From UMGS1696 sp964634795 (GTDB lineage Bacteria > Bacillota > Clostridia > Oscillospirales > CAG-272): 49,831 nt of DNA. This document shows positions 49,788 to 49,831 of this stretch, one piece after another; position 1 is the first letter of the stretch, and every line of letters starts with the position of its first letter. Where the stretch lies: NCBI GenBank assembly GCA_964634795.1, contig CAZWLL010000010.1, positions 1 to 49,831 of the forward strand, read 5' to 3'. The notes below the pieces were generated by a model that saw nothing but the letters and a program-made list of their open reading frames with translations, did no database searches and had not been told where the DNA came from. Made by a program: the position numbers and the translations under genes.

Positions 49788-49831
49788 ATTTATGAAAGAA
49801 ATATTTTACACACTCTACAGTAAAAAACGTA

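Overview
The window looks like a chromosomal segment of a gut or rumen member of the Clostridia (Bacillota). This rests on AT-rich, densely packed genes, strong Shine-Dalgarno sites, many sigma-A promoters with exactly 17-nt spacers, lysine and glycine riboswitches, a dapA-dapB-ddh-lysA lysine operon, lipoprotein signals and many plant- or glycan-directed glycoside hydrolases. I cannot name a species.

Layout. 1-143: tail of an unrecognised gene. 485-4301 (minus): a solute-binding lipoprotein followed by a GH78-type alpha-L-rhamnosidase, each with its own promoter. 4525-8990 (plus): promoter, lysine riboswitch with terminator, then dapA, dapB, ddh and lysA (dehydrogenase branch of lysine/meso-diaminopimelate synthesis). 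9116-10858 (minus): tandem glycine riboswitch controlling an AGCS-family sodium:alanine/glycine symporter. 11089-19883 (plus): the most unusual region, an eight-gene operon for a ribosomally made, post-translationally modified peptide. 20042-34595: glycan-processing genes (beta-helix lipoprotein, GH10, GH20, GH38 plus PHP phosphoesterase, an unclassified TIM-barrel-like protein, a ceramidase-like lipoprotein), interrupted by a J-domain/HIRAN gene pair. 34675-40788: small membrane protein, HAD phosphatase, MBOAT O-acyltransferase with a DHHW partner, sugar isomerase-like protein and a GNAT. 40868-48179 (minus): a second beta-helix lipoprotein overlapping a divergent glycerol-3-phosphate dehydrogenase, a small alarmone synthetase, GAPDH, a membrane protein and a GreA-like factor. 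48334-49787 (plus): a MATE exporter behind a candidate guanidine-IV (mepA-type) riboswitch.

The peptide operon (11089-19883) starts from a perfect TTGACA-N17-TATAAT promoter that sits directly beside a run of 24 A. It encodes a BtrH-like papain-fold protein, a short GNAT, a radical SAM/SPASM maturase, an acyl-carrier-like protein, a 66-residue Cys-rich precursor whose core is a 17-residue tandem repeat, a fusion of a subtilisin-like protease with a DUF1611-like P-loop domain, and two half-size ABC exporters. The maturase, carrier protein and P-loop domain resemble the clostridial Cys-rich peptide maturation systems (CLI_3235/CcpM type) as I remember them. The repeat-built precursor and the protease fusion are what I would examine first. 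Inferred order of action: the maturase modifies the four-Cys core, the protease removes the leader (a Gly-Gly lies just before the first Cys), and the ABC pair exports the product. The carrier protein and BtrH-like protein hint at an acyl-transfer step of unknown target.

The glycan genes mostly encode cytoplasmic enzymes (no signal peptides on GH78, GH10, GH20, GH38), whereas the beta-helix proteins, the solute-binding protein and the ceramidase-like protein are lipoproteins. This suggests surface capture or trimming followed by import and intracellular degradation, but no permease gene is present in the window. Two of the hydrolase control regions share a 14-bp operator-like motif. No tRNA, rRNA, CRISPR array, transposase or phage gene was seen.
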